This document shows positions 12,091 to 24,009 of a stretch of 64,000 nucleotides of DNA, piece by piece. Made by a program: the position numbers and the translations under genes. The stretch's first letter is position 1. Every line of letters starts with the position of its first letter. Source of the DNA: Tamarix chinensis (lineage: Eukaryota; Streptophyta; Magnoliopsida; Caryophyllales; Tamaricaceae); the NCBI GenBank assembly GCA_030549775.1, contig CM060175.1, forward strand, positions 107,182,422-107,246,421, in the 5' to 3' direction. A model generated the notes under the pieces. The model had not been told where the DNA came from and ran no database searches. It was given only the letters and a program-made list of their open reading frames with translations.

Positions 12091-13753
12091 ATGAGAATGA
12101 TTGATTTAGGTCTTATTAGAAGTTATTGGCATGGGTAGTTATTTATTTTTAAAAGTTTTTATTCTATAAATCTTTTTAAATAAATAATTATTTATGATAA
12201 TTATTTTTCATTATAGGAAAAAGTAGCAAATAAATTAAAAATAAAAATATATCGTATTTGATAAGCAAAAATGAAACTAAAAATAAAATGGTCATTTATT
12301 ACTCTTATTATATTTTTCAAAATAAATTTGCTATTGAATTTTTTTAAATTACGCCTAATAAGTTGTTTCCTAAATTTCTAAAAGAAAATAACCTCAAGTA
12401 TTTTAAACTATTAGTTCATTCTGAGAAAAACTAAAAACATGCAATATCACACACACATACGTGCATACTTAGGTATAAGGCTTGTTTTCTTATCCTTTAT
12501 AAAAAAAATCAACTTCATATTGCAAATATATGGGATAAACTATTTTATTCATTTCCTAGTATCAACTGTACTATCAATCCATTTCAATCCTAATATACAA
12601 TAATTTCAAGCTTAAACTACCAAACATAATTGAATAATGAGACTTTTAAATCCAAAATAATTATTTTTTTGCAAATATCCATCTTAAAAATTAATTGAAA
12701 TGATATAGCTATCAGCATATAAGAAATTATAATAACTAATGACTAATTAGAACCATTGATTGCTTGCGCAAACAAGCAGTGCTTTAAAGTCATCTAGTGC
12801 ATTGAAGAACAAGTCTAATTTGTGACATGACAACATACTAACTAATCATAAAAGCATCTCCAACAACTTTATCATGGGTAAAACCAGAAAGCATGCTTAG
12901 AACTTGAAACAATTTCTTTCTCCTCCCACTAGTAGATATGACTCTCCTGTTCGATTTCTCTTTTATTTGAATTCGAATAACTCATTCTCAAATTCCAACA
13001 AGTTCGTACTTAATTTAGATACTTAACCAAACTCCTACTCAAGAGGATCAACTTCCATATATTTTCTTCTCTTAGATTGCTTGGGCACAATAAGGATAAT
13101 GTTGATAACATGAGTTTGAAAAGAAAATCCATCCATAGTTTACTAGTAATGCGAGTTTCATTGAGAATAGATTGATCTGTATCCATGTCTGAATAATCTC
13201 CTGAGCCTTTAGCGGTTACTCCTTTCTAAATCATTAGCATAAATCTCACATGAATTATCATAGTGCATCATAGGCTTTATGTATAATTGACCAGCTCCCT
13301 TACGACTTTTTATAAAAAGAAAATAATACACATTAGTTACTACGTTAAAAATAATAGGGCACAAGTAATTAATACTTATATTGAAGCTTATTATAGCTTT
13401 GTCTATTCATTAAATAAGTCTTCATCCCCTATCGCCATCTTCTTTTCATCATATCAATCAAATCCACTACTAAATTTTGGATATCCAAAATATGCAATAG
13501 TTGTTTTTTAAGAGTCTTCACTTTTTATATGATACGTGGATCAGCTTTCAACTCATAAGTAGATATTTTCTTATTTACCTCCCTTTCAATGTGTGTCAGG
13601 TAACATATCATGTGGCTCGTATCCACCTTTCAACCAAAATTATTCATATAATATAAAATATCATTTAGTTGTGTTTCTTCGTCCATGGTCCATATTCTTC
13701 TTATTAGTATTGTATTTGTCTATTATTGTCCAAATCCTTAAATATACGATAAT
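12091..13753. other. AT-rich intergenic spacer
   Basis: No gene, transposon end or long repeat recognised. Short open stretches (for example at 13287-13511) have AT-driven composition and no family resemblance. A short CA tract lies at about 12448-12456. Confidence 0.5.
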
Positions 13754-14039
13754 TGAAATACCCCAAAATCTTAATTTAGAAAATTATTACAAATTAAGGA
13801 TTTATTAGAGAAATTAATTAAATAGATTATTTTATTAAAATAAGATGAAGAAATTAAGGCAATTAGGACAAATTAGGGTATTTTGTTAAATAAAATGGAA
13901 TTTAGGAAAAATCTCTCAAAAATCCTAAATTAACAAAAAAAAAAGGAAATTAATTATTATTTTATTAAAATAATATTATTTTTAAATATTCTAAAATACC
14001 AAAATATTTTAAATACCCCAACTCACCTATTTTTCTTTT

Positions 14040-15180
14040 TCCCCTCATTTCTTTATTTTCTTTTCTTTTCTTCTTTTCCATTATTTCTTCTTTTATTTTT
14101 CCCTTCCCTCCCCCAACTTGGGCCAATCCAGCCCTGTGGCCCAAACCCTCTCCCCTCTCCCTTCCTCCTGTGCGGCCCAAGGCCCACCGCTCCCTTTCTT
14201 TCTTTTCTCCTTTTCTCCCTGAACCGACCGGCCGCACCCCCTGCTTTCTTTCCCCTCCCCCCCGACCCTCTCTCTCCCCAGTGCCCAACGACCCCAATTC
14301 CCGGCGTAGGCATGCGATCTCTGCATTGCCGTACACTGGCCTGCCACCTCTATCTCCTTCCCTGCCACTCCCTCTCTCTCCTCCACCCAATCACATCCTC
14401 TCTCTCTCCTCCACCAATCGCATCCTCTCTCTCTCCTCATACATGCCTCTCTCCCCCTTCCCTTTTCCCTTCCAGATTTGTCAGACTTGCAAAAATGGCA
14501 GGTCTTCTCCGGTCATTGGGTCGCCGGCTAGCCCGCGACCTATACGTGTACCACCAGCCTTCCCTCTTCCCCCTCTATTATTCCCCTCATCCATGGCCTA
14601 TAAATACTCTTCATCCACCCCCTATTCAATATTTTTCTCTCAACCCAGAAATCTACACCCTTGTGTGCCGCCGCCATCCAACTACTCCTTGCACCACCCT
14701 CCACCAAGCTACACCCCGCACCACCCTTAATACTCCCTACACGAGCCGTCGTGGCTTTGCAAAGTTGGCCATTCGAACAACCTTAACACAACCACCGCCG
14801 CCCTCTGCGTCGTTGTCCACCACCACTCTCGCCACGACCACCACCCCATATACCCTCCAAAATCACCAGCAAACCTTCTCCTACCTTCCCTTGCCTTTCT
14901 TCTGCCCTACCTCCCTCTCCTCCTCCCTTCCTCCCTCTCCACCACTCTTGGCCACCACACCATCGCCACCCTTGGCTACACCACCACCACCACTCCAACC
15001 CTCTCCACCTAGGCATCCTCCACCACCTTAAATCCCCCTCTCATTCCCCCCTTTCCTACCCTAAAACACCCAACTTTCTACCTTTTTCCCTCTTTCCTCG
15101 TCGCCGCCGCTCGTGCGCCTGCGCCTGCGCCACCGCCGCCGTCACCAGTTACCACCAACCTTAGGTGGTACCCTAACCCT
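14040..15180 (+). repeat. C-rich low-complexity zone of the LTR
   Basis: A pyrimidine- and CCN-rich tract with strongly biased strand composition that keeps overlapping frames open for 180-240 codons of Pro/Ser/Thr/His-rich sequence. Equivalent zones occur in other LTR copies at 53630-54770, 61870-62940 and, inverted, 47834-48600, without conserved protein sequence. It is read here as LTR leader, not a gene. Confidence 0.65.
14599..14606 (+). promoter_or_regulatory. LTR TATA box
   Basis: TATAAATA in the context GGCCTATAAATACTC, about 845 bp from the LTR start. The same box occurs at 54293-54300, 62469-62476 and, inverted, at 48555-48562 in other copies, each followed by a C-rich leader. It is the probable U3/R promoter of the family. 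Confidence 0.6.
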
Positions 15181-16030
15181 TAAAACCCTAGTTGTGATAC
15201 CTTTATCTCTTTTATTTATGTTATGATATTATCCTTATTATTATTATTATTATTATTATCATCGTTGTCGTCGTCGTCGTTATTAACTTTATTATTATTA
15301 ATGTAGATATTTTTTTTCAATAAGTAAGAAGATTTATTACTTTTGAAAGAGAAATTACAAAGTAGCAGAACGTTCAATACAATTAAGAAGCGATAACCAC
15401 CTAGCATACTTAGCATGTAAACTATGGTGCACTATCCTCCTAAAGACATTCATAATGATGATTCTTAATATCATAGAATTCTGCCTAGCCCTATTCTGAA
15501 ACAACCTAAGGTTCATTTCATGCCAAATAGTAATAAGGTAAGAAACAAACAAAGCTCTTAAAATGTGTTTTTTCTTTCATGCCTGTCTAGATCTTGTAGT
15601 TAAGGCCTTGATTTCATGGTCCCAATCAAGAATCATGTCACTTCTACCACCAACCATCCTGATATGTTGCCAAAAAAATGGAAGTATTATGACAAAATAG
15701 AAACAAGTGTTCTCTGGTCTCAATCTGCTGCTGACAGAAAACACAACTTTGTTCCACCTCCATACCTAGATCCCACATCCTGGCTTTAGTTAACAATTTG
15801 TTCCTACATGCAAGCCATGCTGTAAATATTAATCTTGGGGCTGTTAAAGGTTTCCATACCAGATTTGCCCATGATTGCTTGTCTTGTTTAGCTCGAATGG
15901 AATGATAAGTTGTTTGAATGCTAAACTCAGTAAAATTCCTTGTCTCACAACTCTGTATATACTCCTATAATAGAGGTCTTGTTTGCAAAATCCCAAGAAA
16001 AATCCAGGAAGTATAAGAAGAAGGAGTAAA

Positions 16031-17874
16031 TGATGAGTTCATATTTTGACACATTTTATACCCTTATAATCTTAGTTTTTGATAGTTTATTTAACTAATA
16101 TAGGGGAATAAGTATTGTTTTATGCTTAAGTAGTAAAATTTGCATAAATTTTATTATTTGAGCTATTATGATATATATTAAGTAAATTTAGAATAAAATA
16201 TTATTTATTAATATTTATTGAATTTTATTTTGTAGGTTTTGTTTTAAATAAAAGAAAATAAATAAAAAACCTTTGGACCAACGGCCGAAGGCCGAAGGCC
16301 CAAAGGCCAGTGAACGACGAGTAAGCCATGAAACCAAACAAGTCTCGGCGCACGGAATAAAAGAAAAGTCAGCAGGGCTGACGTGGCGTGGGGCGACGAG
16401 AAATCAGCTCATGATCGAAGCAGAACGAAGGGCTTACGTGGAAAGGGAAAGGCAGCGCACAGTATAAAAGAAGCGACTTGCCGCAGAGAAAAAAGAAGAA
16501 GTAGCGTGCGGCAGAGAGAAGAGGACGGTCTTCAGAGAAGGACAGACAGGGGAAACCGAGGCCACAGAGAGGAGTGGGCGACAGAGCCTTCAGAGGCTCG
16601 GTCAAGCACCGCAGGCCAGCGAGGAGCAGGGCGCGTCACAGACGCACGGACGACGCGCAAAGGACAGCGACGCACGGAAGAGGAGCGCGGCACGGAAACC
16701 GAGGCAGCGACGCGTCAGCCCTGTCAGCCGCCAGCCAGATAAAGTAAAAAAGGAAAAGAATTGTTGCGCAGAAATCAAAGCCGAGAAGGAAGAAAAATTA
16801 GATGAAGAGTTTAATACCGGTAGAATTTATTTCAGATAAAATTAATTTTTATCTGAATAATTTCTTGATCTTTTATTCAAAATTAATTCCGGTTATTTCT
16901 TTCTCTTATTTTTAATTTATATTTCAGATATATATTTCTATGTAATTAATTCTTTAATTATGAGTGGCTGATTATTTATTATTAGGGAATGAATTGAAAC
17001 CCTAGACTATGGTTTGACTTATAATTTTATTTTCTTTGTTTCGTGAGATTGTTTCTTGACTCTATATTAATTGCTATCGTTTATATGTATAATTCTATCA
17101 AGTATAGTTTATTTGGTGCATGCCTTGTTCTGGTACCTCATAAGTGACAGTATGTAGGATTAATTGCTTGTTAGGTGGCCATCTAAATATACTAGAATTT
17201 ATATGTATAAATTGCAGCTAGGTTAGATAACAATTCACCTAATTGTTTTGTGATTCTAACCGAAGTGGTAAAACGTTTCGATACGTGTGGGTCAAGGAAA
17301 TGAAATACAGCTAGACATGTTTTTTGTACTAGTTTGGGTACTTAGATTGACAGTCTTCCACTTACACTTAATGCATTAAATCTAGTTAAATATAGGAGCC
17401 GCTTGTTGCTGCTATACTGCTAGTATTTAATAGGGTTAATATTAGCGCTTTATCGTATTAATTAATTAAGGGAAGTAATATAAGGTGTATAAACCTGCTT
17501 TTGGTGTGCAACTTGGTCGATCTCTTTCTCACGATTAAAAGATGACTTAGAAATAAATATTATATTTTCAACCTAATCTAGTGGTGGATTTTTATTTCCC
17601 TAACATGTTTCTCATATCTACGGTCTCCCATTATTTTCCATTATTTTCATTATTAGTTTATTTTATTATTTTATTATTATTTTGATAAACCCCCATTAGT
17701 ATTTTTCTTATTTATTTATTTTAGGTTATTTAGTGTTTTTATTTTATTTATAGTTTAAGCTAGTTAGATAGAGGTGATCCCTCTCAATCCCCGGTTTAGA
17801 ACGATACCCTTATTTACCAGTGCTACAATTGACAACAAGAGGGTTTAAATTGCGTGCCGGCTACGGTCGCACCA
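16031..17874 (+). mobile_element. solo LTR inserted in the LINE
   Basis: Starts TGATGAGTTCATATTTTGAC and ends GGTCGCACCA, 1,844 bp, with a 5-bp target duplication GTAAA (16026-16030) / ATAAA (17875-17879) differing at one base. Removing it together with one TSD copy rejoins the LINE frame as GIVWDF plus TPSSYTSWIF, which confirms both boundaries. Lineage not determined. It contains a GC-rich island, polypurine and T-rich stretches, and no coding domain. Confidence 0.8.
16270..16745 (+). repeat. GC-rich island within the solo LTR
   Basis: About 475 bp of purine- and GC-rich sequence (repeated GGCCGAA, GACGCACGGA and CAGAGAGGA words) inside an LTR that is otherwise AT-rich on both sides. It lies in the left third of the LTR. 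Open frames here come from composition and match no family I know. Confidence 0.5.
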
Positions 17875-20599
17875 ATAAAGTCCCACACAATTCCCTGCTT
17901 AAGGTATATGGAATGCACCCATTTGACCCATAATGTATCCTTTTTTGCTGCAATATTCCATAGAAGCTTCCCCAAAGCACAAAAATTCCAAAGCTCCAGA
18001 TTGAGTAATCTAAGTCCACCTTCAATGATTGGTGAACAAAGCTTATCCCAAGCAACAAGGGCAGCCTTCCTTACATGCAACTTTCCAGACCATAGGAAAC
18101 TCCTGCACGTGCTAATAAAACAGTGCAACACTTTCCTAGGGAGAAAAATAATTTGACTAAAGTAGAGTTGGATACTGAATAAGACAGATTTAATGAGTTG
18201 CAGCCGACCAGCATAAGAAAGAAATAAGTTGCTCCAATTTCTCAATCTAGCAGTGATCTTATCCAGCAATGGTTATAGATGGCTTACAGACAAACGAGCC
18301 GATGTCAAAGGCAGGCCCAGATAAGTGATAGGAAAAACACCTACAAGGAACCTGAGAAAATCCAGAATGGCTGCTTGGGTATGGGTATCAACACCCCTAA
18401 AAAACACACTGCACTTAAGAGGGTTAATAGATAGTCCTAAAAGTGTAGAGAATTGAGCCAACACCTTTTGAAGACACATAACATTCTGCAGATTACCCTT
18501 ACGGAACAACAATAAAACATCAGCAAAGTTGAGATTGATGAGCCTCAGGCTTTTACATCTAGGATGAGCATTAAACCTTGGATTAACCCATAGATTCTTC
18601 AAACATCTACTGAAATAATCCATCAACATCACAAACAAATAAGGAGATAGAGGATCTCATTACCTTAAACGTCTTCTACTAGGAAAAAGGAGCAGCAAGG
18701 ACCCCATTAAAGGTGATAGAGTAAGACACAGTGGTCACACAAGCCATAATCAACTTTACAAAATGGGGAGGAAAACCATACAAGATAAGGAGATGTTGCA
18801 GAAAATTCCAATTTACCATGTCATATGCTTTTTGAAGATCAATCTTAATCATACATCTAGGTGAGATGCCTTTATTAGAGTATTTTCTTACTAATTCATA
18901 AGCCAAAAGTATATTTTCTCCAATACTTCTCTCCTTGATGAAAGCATTATGAGAATGATCAATAATGGTGGGCACAATACTCTTCAATCTATGGACAAAA
19001 ATTTTGGAGATAATTTTATACAGCACTTTGCAGTAGGCTATGGGTCTAAACTCAGTTACCTTATTTGCATTTGGTTTCTTTGGGATAGGAGTTAAAGCTG
19101 TGATGTTTAGCTTCCTAGGCAAGAAACCAGAGGCAAAAAATTCTCAAACAGCCCACAATACCTCATTAGCAATAATAGGCCAGCTAGCCTTGAAAAAACC
19201 TGCAGAAAAACCATCAACCCCAGGAGCTTTAGTATCACCCATAGAGAAGATAGCCTCTTTGAGTTCAACTTTTGTTACAGGAGCAGTGAGCCCAACATGG
19301 TGAGAATGAGCTACAAAGGAATCAATAACAGAAGGATCCAAATCTCCCTCCATGCTAGTAACAGATCCCAAGAGTTGCTTATAGTAAGCAACGAAAGCAG
19401 CTTGAATATTGTTAGCCCCTCTAACTTCATTGTCTTCAGAATCCAGCAGCAAGACCGTTGATTTCCTTTGATGCCTCTCCTTCACCTTATCATAAAAAAA
19501 TTTATGATTTGAATCCCCACAATTGAGCCACTGAATAGAGGCTTTCTGTTTAAAGAACGGTTCTTCACAATACAATAAATGATGGTAGTGTCTCTCTTTC
19601 AAGTAAAGAAGCCTTCTCTGATCACCATCACCAGGGTTGGAATAGACATAATTTTGTAGGGTAGCCACCTCATCCCTAGCAGTCTGCACTTTGTGTGAGA
19701 TAGAGCCATATTTTTCTATGTTAAGTTTCTTGAACTCCTATTTCAAAAGCCCTAATCTCTTTGAAACCCTGAGCAGAAAATTCCCTCCCAAATTTATCCT
19801 CCAAACTCTCTGGACAATAGGTAGAAACTCCTCAGATTCAGTCCAAAACTAAAAAAAAACTTGAAAGGTTTAGGGCCTGACAGAAAGGAAATATTTAGAT
19901 GGATAACCACAGGGCTATGGTTAGAAATTAAGGGGCTCAGAAATTCTGCCATAAAATGAGGAAAAGACTGCAGCCATGCTAAATTCACTAGAGCTCTATC
20001 CAGCTTGCAATAGACCTCCTCCTCTCATTCTCTATGACTGGACCAAGTGAATTGGCACCCTTGACTTTGAAGATCAAAAAGACCCAGCTCCTAACAACAA
20101 TCCCTAATGTCTTGAACATCAGAGACATCAGGGAGCCTGCCCTGGAATTTATCAGAAGCATGCAGTACTACATTGAAATCCCCTACCACAATCCAAGGAA
20201 CATTTCCCGGTGAATGAACCTTCAACCATTTCCATAAAGCCTTTAGTTTAGCACCACTATTATAAGCATAGACAAAAGCCACAAAGAAACTTGCATTAGT
20301 CTGCAAATTTGTAAAATGACATAAAATAGCCTGATCATAAAGAGAGTAAGGCCCCAGCACCCAAACATTTGGATTCCAAAGGACCCAGATCCTACCATTT
20401 GGATGCTGAGAATAATTAGTAATAGTAGACCAACCTTTTTGGATCTTATTAAACAAAGCAGCAAAGTTGGGTTCTTTAACTCTAGTTTCAAGTAAACTAA
20501 ATAAAGACAACTTGTGCCTGGCACAAAACCTCATGACTTCCTTATGCTTGGAAGTCTTATTCAAACCACGAACATTCCAAGCACTAAGCATGTCCCCCA

Positions 20600-21945
20600 G
20601 GATCTAGGAATGAAGAACCCTGTCCACCCCCATGAACACCTCCTTCTCCATCCACCCCTGAACCATGCTCACTAATAGGACCCTTCTGAGACCCAGCTAG
20701 GAGAGTCATATGTCTAGTCATCCTTGGTTCAGTAAAATTAGAAGTTCTCTTAATAGACTGAGCCAATCCAAACTTCTTCCCCTCTGTTGCAGAGGAAGAT
20801 CTAGGAAGTAAAGGACCAGATTCAATCAAAATTTGATCCTCCCCAAGTGTAGGCATAGAATGAGCTACATTCTTGTATGAGGGTTACCATCAGAAGCAGA
20901 AACGTTCCCATTAAAATGTTGATCCTTCACAAATGTATGCCTAGGAAGATCAGTCACAAGCCCTGGATGGAAATGATCTGTAGTTGCAGGAGCCTTGCCC
21001 TTCCTCATGTCCCTCACCATTCTCCACTCTCCTCCTTTGCCCTGTCCATCATCAATAGCATGTTGAGAAGACTTACATCTCCTCACATCATGACCAAAAC
21101 AATAACACAATGGATAATACAAAGGCTTCCAATCATATTCCACTCTTTGCTCCACTTCCATCCCCTCAGGATCCATAATCAGAAAAGATTCCAAAAGAGG
21201 CTTTTTTACATCAACCTCAACCAGCACTCGAGGATAGAAAGCTTTATCCCTAGATGCTGTAATAACATCTGTACACACTGGATTACCAACAAAATTTGCA
21301 ATTCTGCTGAGGGATCTTGAGGACCAACATTCCAGGGGAAGATTTGGGAACCGAATCCATAAGGATAACACCTGCATCTCATCAGGGTTAAATTTCAAGC
21401 GCCTATGCCATCTTTTCAACACAAAAGGTCGGTTAAAAAACATCTAATGTTGGCTAATAACCCAAGCAACATCCTCTTGTGAATTAAACTTGAACAGATA
21501 AAATCCAAATGTATGTAAAATGATTTGGGGAGGTTTAATACTCTACCATTGTCTTTTAACAAAACCACACATCTGATTGTAAGAAGGGGCATCTCCAAAG
21601 ACAGATCTAATCAAAGTTTTATCCCATTGAAGAGCTTTAGTCTCAACATCCTCCTTTTCTAGTTTGACCAAAACATTTCCATTATCATAAGAAGGGTTCT
21701 AAAAATTCAAAGATTGTCCATGGCTAGGGATTCAGTTACCCATAAGCACATCCCTCCAGGATAATGAGATAGGGGGATGCAGGTTGCAGCCGATCCCAAA
21801 CTGAATCCCTAGCAATAGAGTTCGAAGGATCACCATCAGGTCCAAAAATTCCCACTGCATGGGTCTTTGCTGGGGTATAAGATTCATTAAGGATCGGTTT
21901 AGAAGTCCTATCCATTCGATCATTGTTCAAAATAACGTCGATCAA
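20600..21945 (-). pseudogene. LINE ORF1, DUF4283-like with CCHC zinc knuckle
   Basis: The clearest segment (21443-20865) reads RPFVLKRWHRRLKFNPDE, LSLWIRFPNLPLECWS and SLSRIANFVGNPVCTD, typical of plant LINE ORF1, followed by a knuckle YPLCYCFGHDVRRCK. Stops and frame changes upstream (around 21440-21700) break the protein. In this clade ORF1 binds the element RNA. Confidence 0.75.
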
Positions 21946-22142
21946 ATCTCCCTCAACAAGTAAACTTTATCATTTGTAGACTTATCTTCTCTTAAGAAAC
22001 TCCTACTCTGTACCCTGGATTATGACTCGTTGTTATACACTCTTGATTTCTATTTTATAGTTGTTTTATGCTTAATTGAAGTCTTGATTTGATTTGATTT
22101 GATTTGATTTATATTGATTATTAAACTCCTTTTAGCCTTAAC

Positions 22143-22189
22143 ACTTGGTATCAGAATGGTCGGAGTGAACCGGTCTGGTACTAAGTGTG
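22143..22189 (+). other. conserved LTR stem-loop
   Basis: Left arm CACTTGGTATCAGAATGGT, loop CGGAGTGA, right arm ACCGGTCTGGTACTAAGTGT. About 19 of 20 positions pair if G-T is allowed. Homologous stems with different base pairs occur at 27709, 31371 and 57374 and, inverted, near 45750 and 60780. Confidence 0.7.
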
Positions 22190-22293
22190 GCGATAACATC
22201 CCCAAAATTCATAGGTTTTAATTTAATTGCTTCCGTTTTAAAAAAAAATAAAAAATATATATATATATATAGTAAAATTTTGGGGTGTTACAC

Positions 22294-22304
22294 TAATATT
22301 AGAG
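22294..22304 (+). other. degenerate primer-binding site (initiator tRNA-Met)
   Basis: TAATATTAGAG directly after the LTR end is the usual plant PBS TGGTATCAGAG with three transitions (two G-to-A, one C-to-T). This supports the reading of 13754-22292 as a 5' LTR. Confidence 0.5.
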
Positions 22305-22529
22305 TTTTTGCTTGCTGAGAATCGTGCTTTGGTTAGAAGTTTAATTCTCGCAACCTTAAATGTTTTAATCAGAAAAGAGATTCTTTTTTCTCCATGTGTT
22401 TTGAAACTCGAATTAGCCTTGTGAGCATTTAGTGATGGTAGATTAAGTGGCCTTTAGAATGTGTTGTTGTGCTAGGTGCTTGTAAGATAGCATCTCCCTA
22501 ATACATTTTTGTTTTGTAGCTAGCTCGAC

Positions 22530-23145
22530 ATGGCCCTAAATGGACATGTCGATAATTTGGAGAGAGCGTTCGAGGCTTTCATGGAGTTCGTTTAGCATCC
22601 TCCTATGTCTTAACCTCAATTCCAACCACCTTTGTAGCACCCACAGGTGGGTATCAAAGAGGATTGGCTCGATAGAGTCTCGTGTCATCAACCTTCGACC
22701 AACAACTGAAAGGAAGATCTCGTTGTCCTAGAAGGTCAGATTCAAGATTTTGATAGGACCTTCGGGGAAATCTATTGCCTAGAAGTGCAAAAGACAAGCA
22801 TAGCTGCTTACTTCCTTCAAGGGCCGGCTGACACTTGGTGGGAATGCCTTAATAGTCGAGAAGGACGATATAAGCTATAAGAAGACTTTAAGACTATGCT
22901 TCACATGTGGTTGTACCCCAAAAGTCTTAGGAGGGATAAACTCACTGAGTTTATGCGATTAACTCAAGGAAGCTTGACATTACGAGAGTACTATGCGCGA
23001 TTTATAGAATTGCTGAGGCTTAATCCCAATATAACAGCAAGTGGAGCTATGTTGATCTTTTAATTTGAGCAAGGACTCCACTTTAGTATTTAGAAGATGA
23101 TGGGCATAGTTGTTTCTCATGACTTGCTAGGAAGTGGTGACTAAT
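22530..23145 (+). pseudogene. gypsy gag remnant
   Basis: From ATG 22530 one frame reads as a Ty3/gypsy Gag (retrotrans_gag type) with AAYFLQGPADTWWECL, EDFKTMLHMWLYPKSL and GSLTLREYYARFIELL, but contains at least six in-frame stops (for example GTTTAGCAT and TATAAGAA), mostly TAG/TAA where CAG/CAA is expected. It lies about 240 bp after the primer-binding site, the normal position. No pol follows. Confidence 0.8.
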
Positions 23146-24009
23146 TAATATTAGATCAATAAAAAATTAAGAGTAGAATGGGGAGAGATTTGAGAAGATG
23201 AAGTTGATTTTTGGTAACTCCTTAAATCAATACTTACAAAAACCACCTAAGATTTAAAATCTTAGGATAAATCTTGGAAGATTTTTTCTAAACTTAAAAC
23301 TCTTACACTAGAGTTAAATGTTGAGGACTCTCGGTTTTGAGAGAACAAGTATGCAGTAAAAAACAAGTTGCCTCATCTTTAATTCTTTTCTTGGCACTTA
23401 TAAATGGAGTTTAGGGTTAAAGATTACAATTTAGCCAACTAATCCAAGTGATTTGAGCTAAAATAAATAAAAGAAACTACCTAATACACTGCCTTATATC
23501 ACTTGGCCACAAGGTGTGTTTCCATGATAATTTTCGAAAAGGTAGAGCTCTCCTTTATGTCTCCAACTCAGGTAGTTGCCACTTTATTTGTAAGGAAAGA
23601 GAAAATGGTTATTTTAATCTCATAAGGGACAAAAAGAAGTAAAAAAAAATACCTTCTAGCCTTCCTTATTCTTCCTAAAAATCTGCATTGTTCTTCCCAA
23701 GCATTGAAAAGGACTTGGCATGTGGCTTGAGAGGGATTTGTGGTTTGATTTGTGTGGCTATGGTAGGTGCATATCAGGTTGCATTTTTGGGGTATTTGTA
23801 GAGCTAAAATAATAAAAGAAAATGAGCTAAAAAGGTTGAGAAAAATGTGGAAAAACATGGCTAAAAAAGGTGGGGATTTTATTACGTGGAGGTGATAAAA
23901 GTTGACAAGGTTTGCATAGCTAGCACGACTTGCTTGTATTGCATGTCTATTTTATTAGGAGTGATTAACTTGTCCAAGTAAGGAGAGTTTTGTAGCTCTC
24001 AAATTTGAG
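23146..24009. other. unassigned AT-rich interval after gag
   Basis: No protease or reverse transcriptase reading and no host gene. A perfect 10-bp inverted repeat AAGATTTAAAATCTT lies at about 23248-23262. It may be remaining internal or flanking retroelement DNA. Confidence 0.3.

Larger units (their letters stand above)
15318..20591 (-). pseudogene. LINE ORF2, endonuclease and reverse transcriptase, dead active sites
   Basis: The endonuclease begins at ATG 20591 (MLSAWNVRGLNKTSKHKEV) and keeps LLETRVK and VVGDFNVVL, but the C-terminal SDH motif reads SNH (about 19915). The reverse transcriptase (19689-17877) has FRPIAYCKVLYKIISK, AFIKERSI and MIKIDLQKAYDMVNW, but the catalytic FADD reads FADV (about 18530) and the GLRQGDPLSP region is frameshifted (about 18655). 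After the solo LTR the frame resumes at 16026 and runs through the zinc-finger-like C-terminus (WLACRNKLLTKARMWDLG). Several in-frame stops are present. Confidence 0.85.
15306..21970 (-). mobile_element. L1-type LINE, nearly full length, inactivated
   Basis: On the minus strand it carries an ORF1 with a DUF4283-like domain and CCHC knuckle, then an ORF2 with endonuclease, reverse transcriptase and a C-terminal zinc-finger-like segment. Its 3' end is an A-run at 15311-15317 (T on the plus strand). Ends are approximate; TGTAGA at 15302-15307 and 21975-21980 may be traces of a target duplication. It inserted into the gypsy LTR next to its (ATT)n tract and was later split by a solo LTR at 16031-17874. 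Confidence 0.85.
13754..22292 (+). mobile_element. gypsy 5' LTR of the long-LTR family, interrupted by a LINE
   Basis: Starts TGAAATACCCCAAAATC and ends TTTTGGGGTGTTACA, the same termini as the other members of this family in the window. The left part (13754-15305) has the TATA box, the C-rich zone and the (ATT)n tract. A LINE with a solo LTR inside it then occupies about 15306-21970. The right part (to 22292) holds the family's 3' stem-loop and terminal inverted repeat. Without the insertions the LTR would be only about 1.9 kb, so it lacks the middle part with the CCACCGGCTATAATAGTGG modules. A degenerate primer-binding site and a gag remnant follow it, which identifies it as a 5' LTR. Confidence 0.75.

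Noticed and set aside
14170..15031. Two overlapping open frames of 186 and 239 codons, Pro/Ser/Thr-rich
   Set aside because: Composition-driven in a C-rich tract of an LTR; the corresponding zones of other LTR copies do not conserve the protein.
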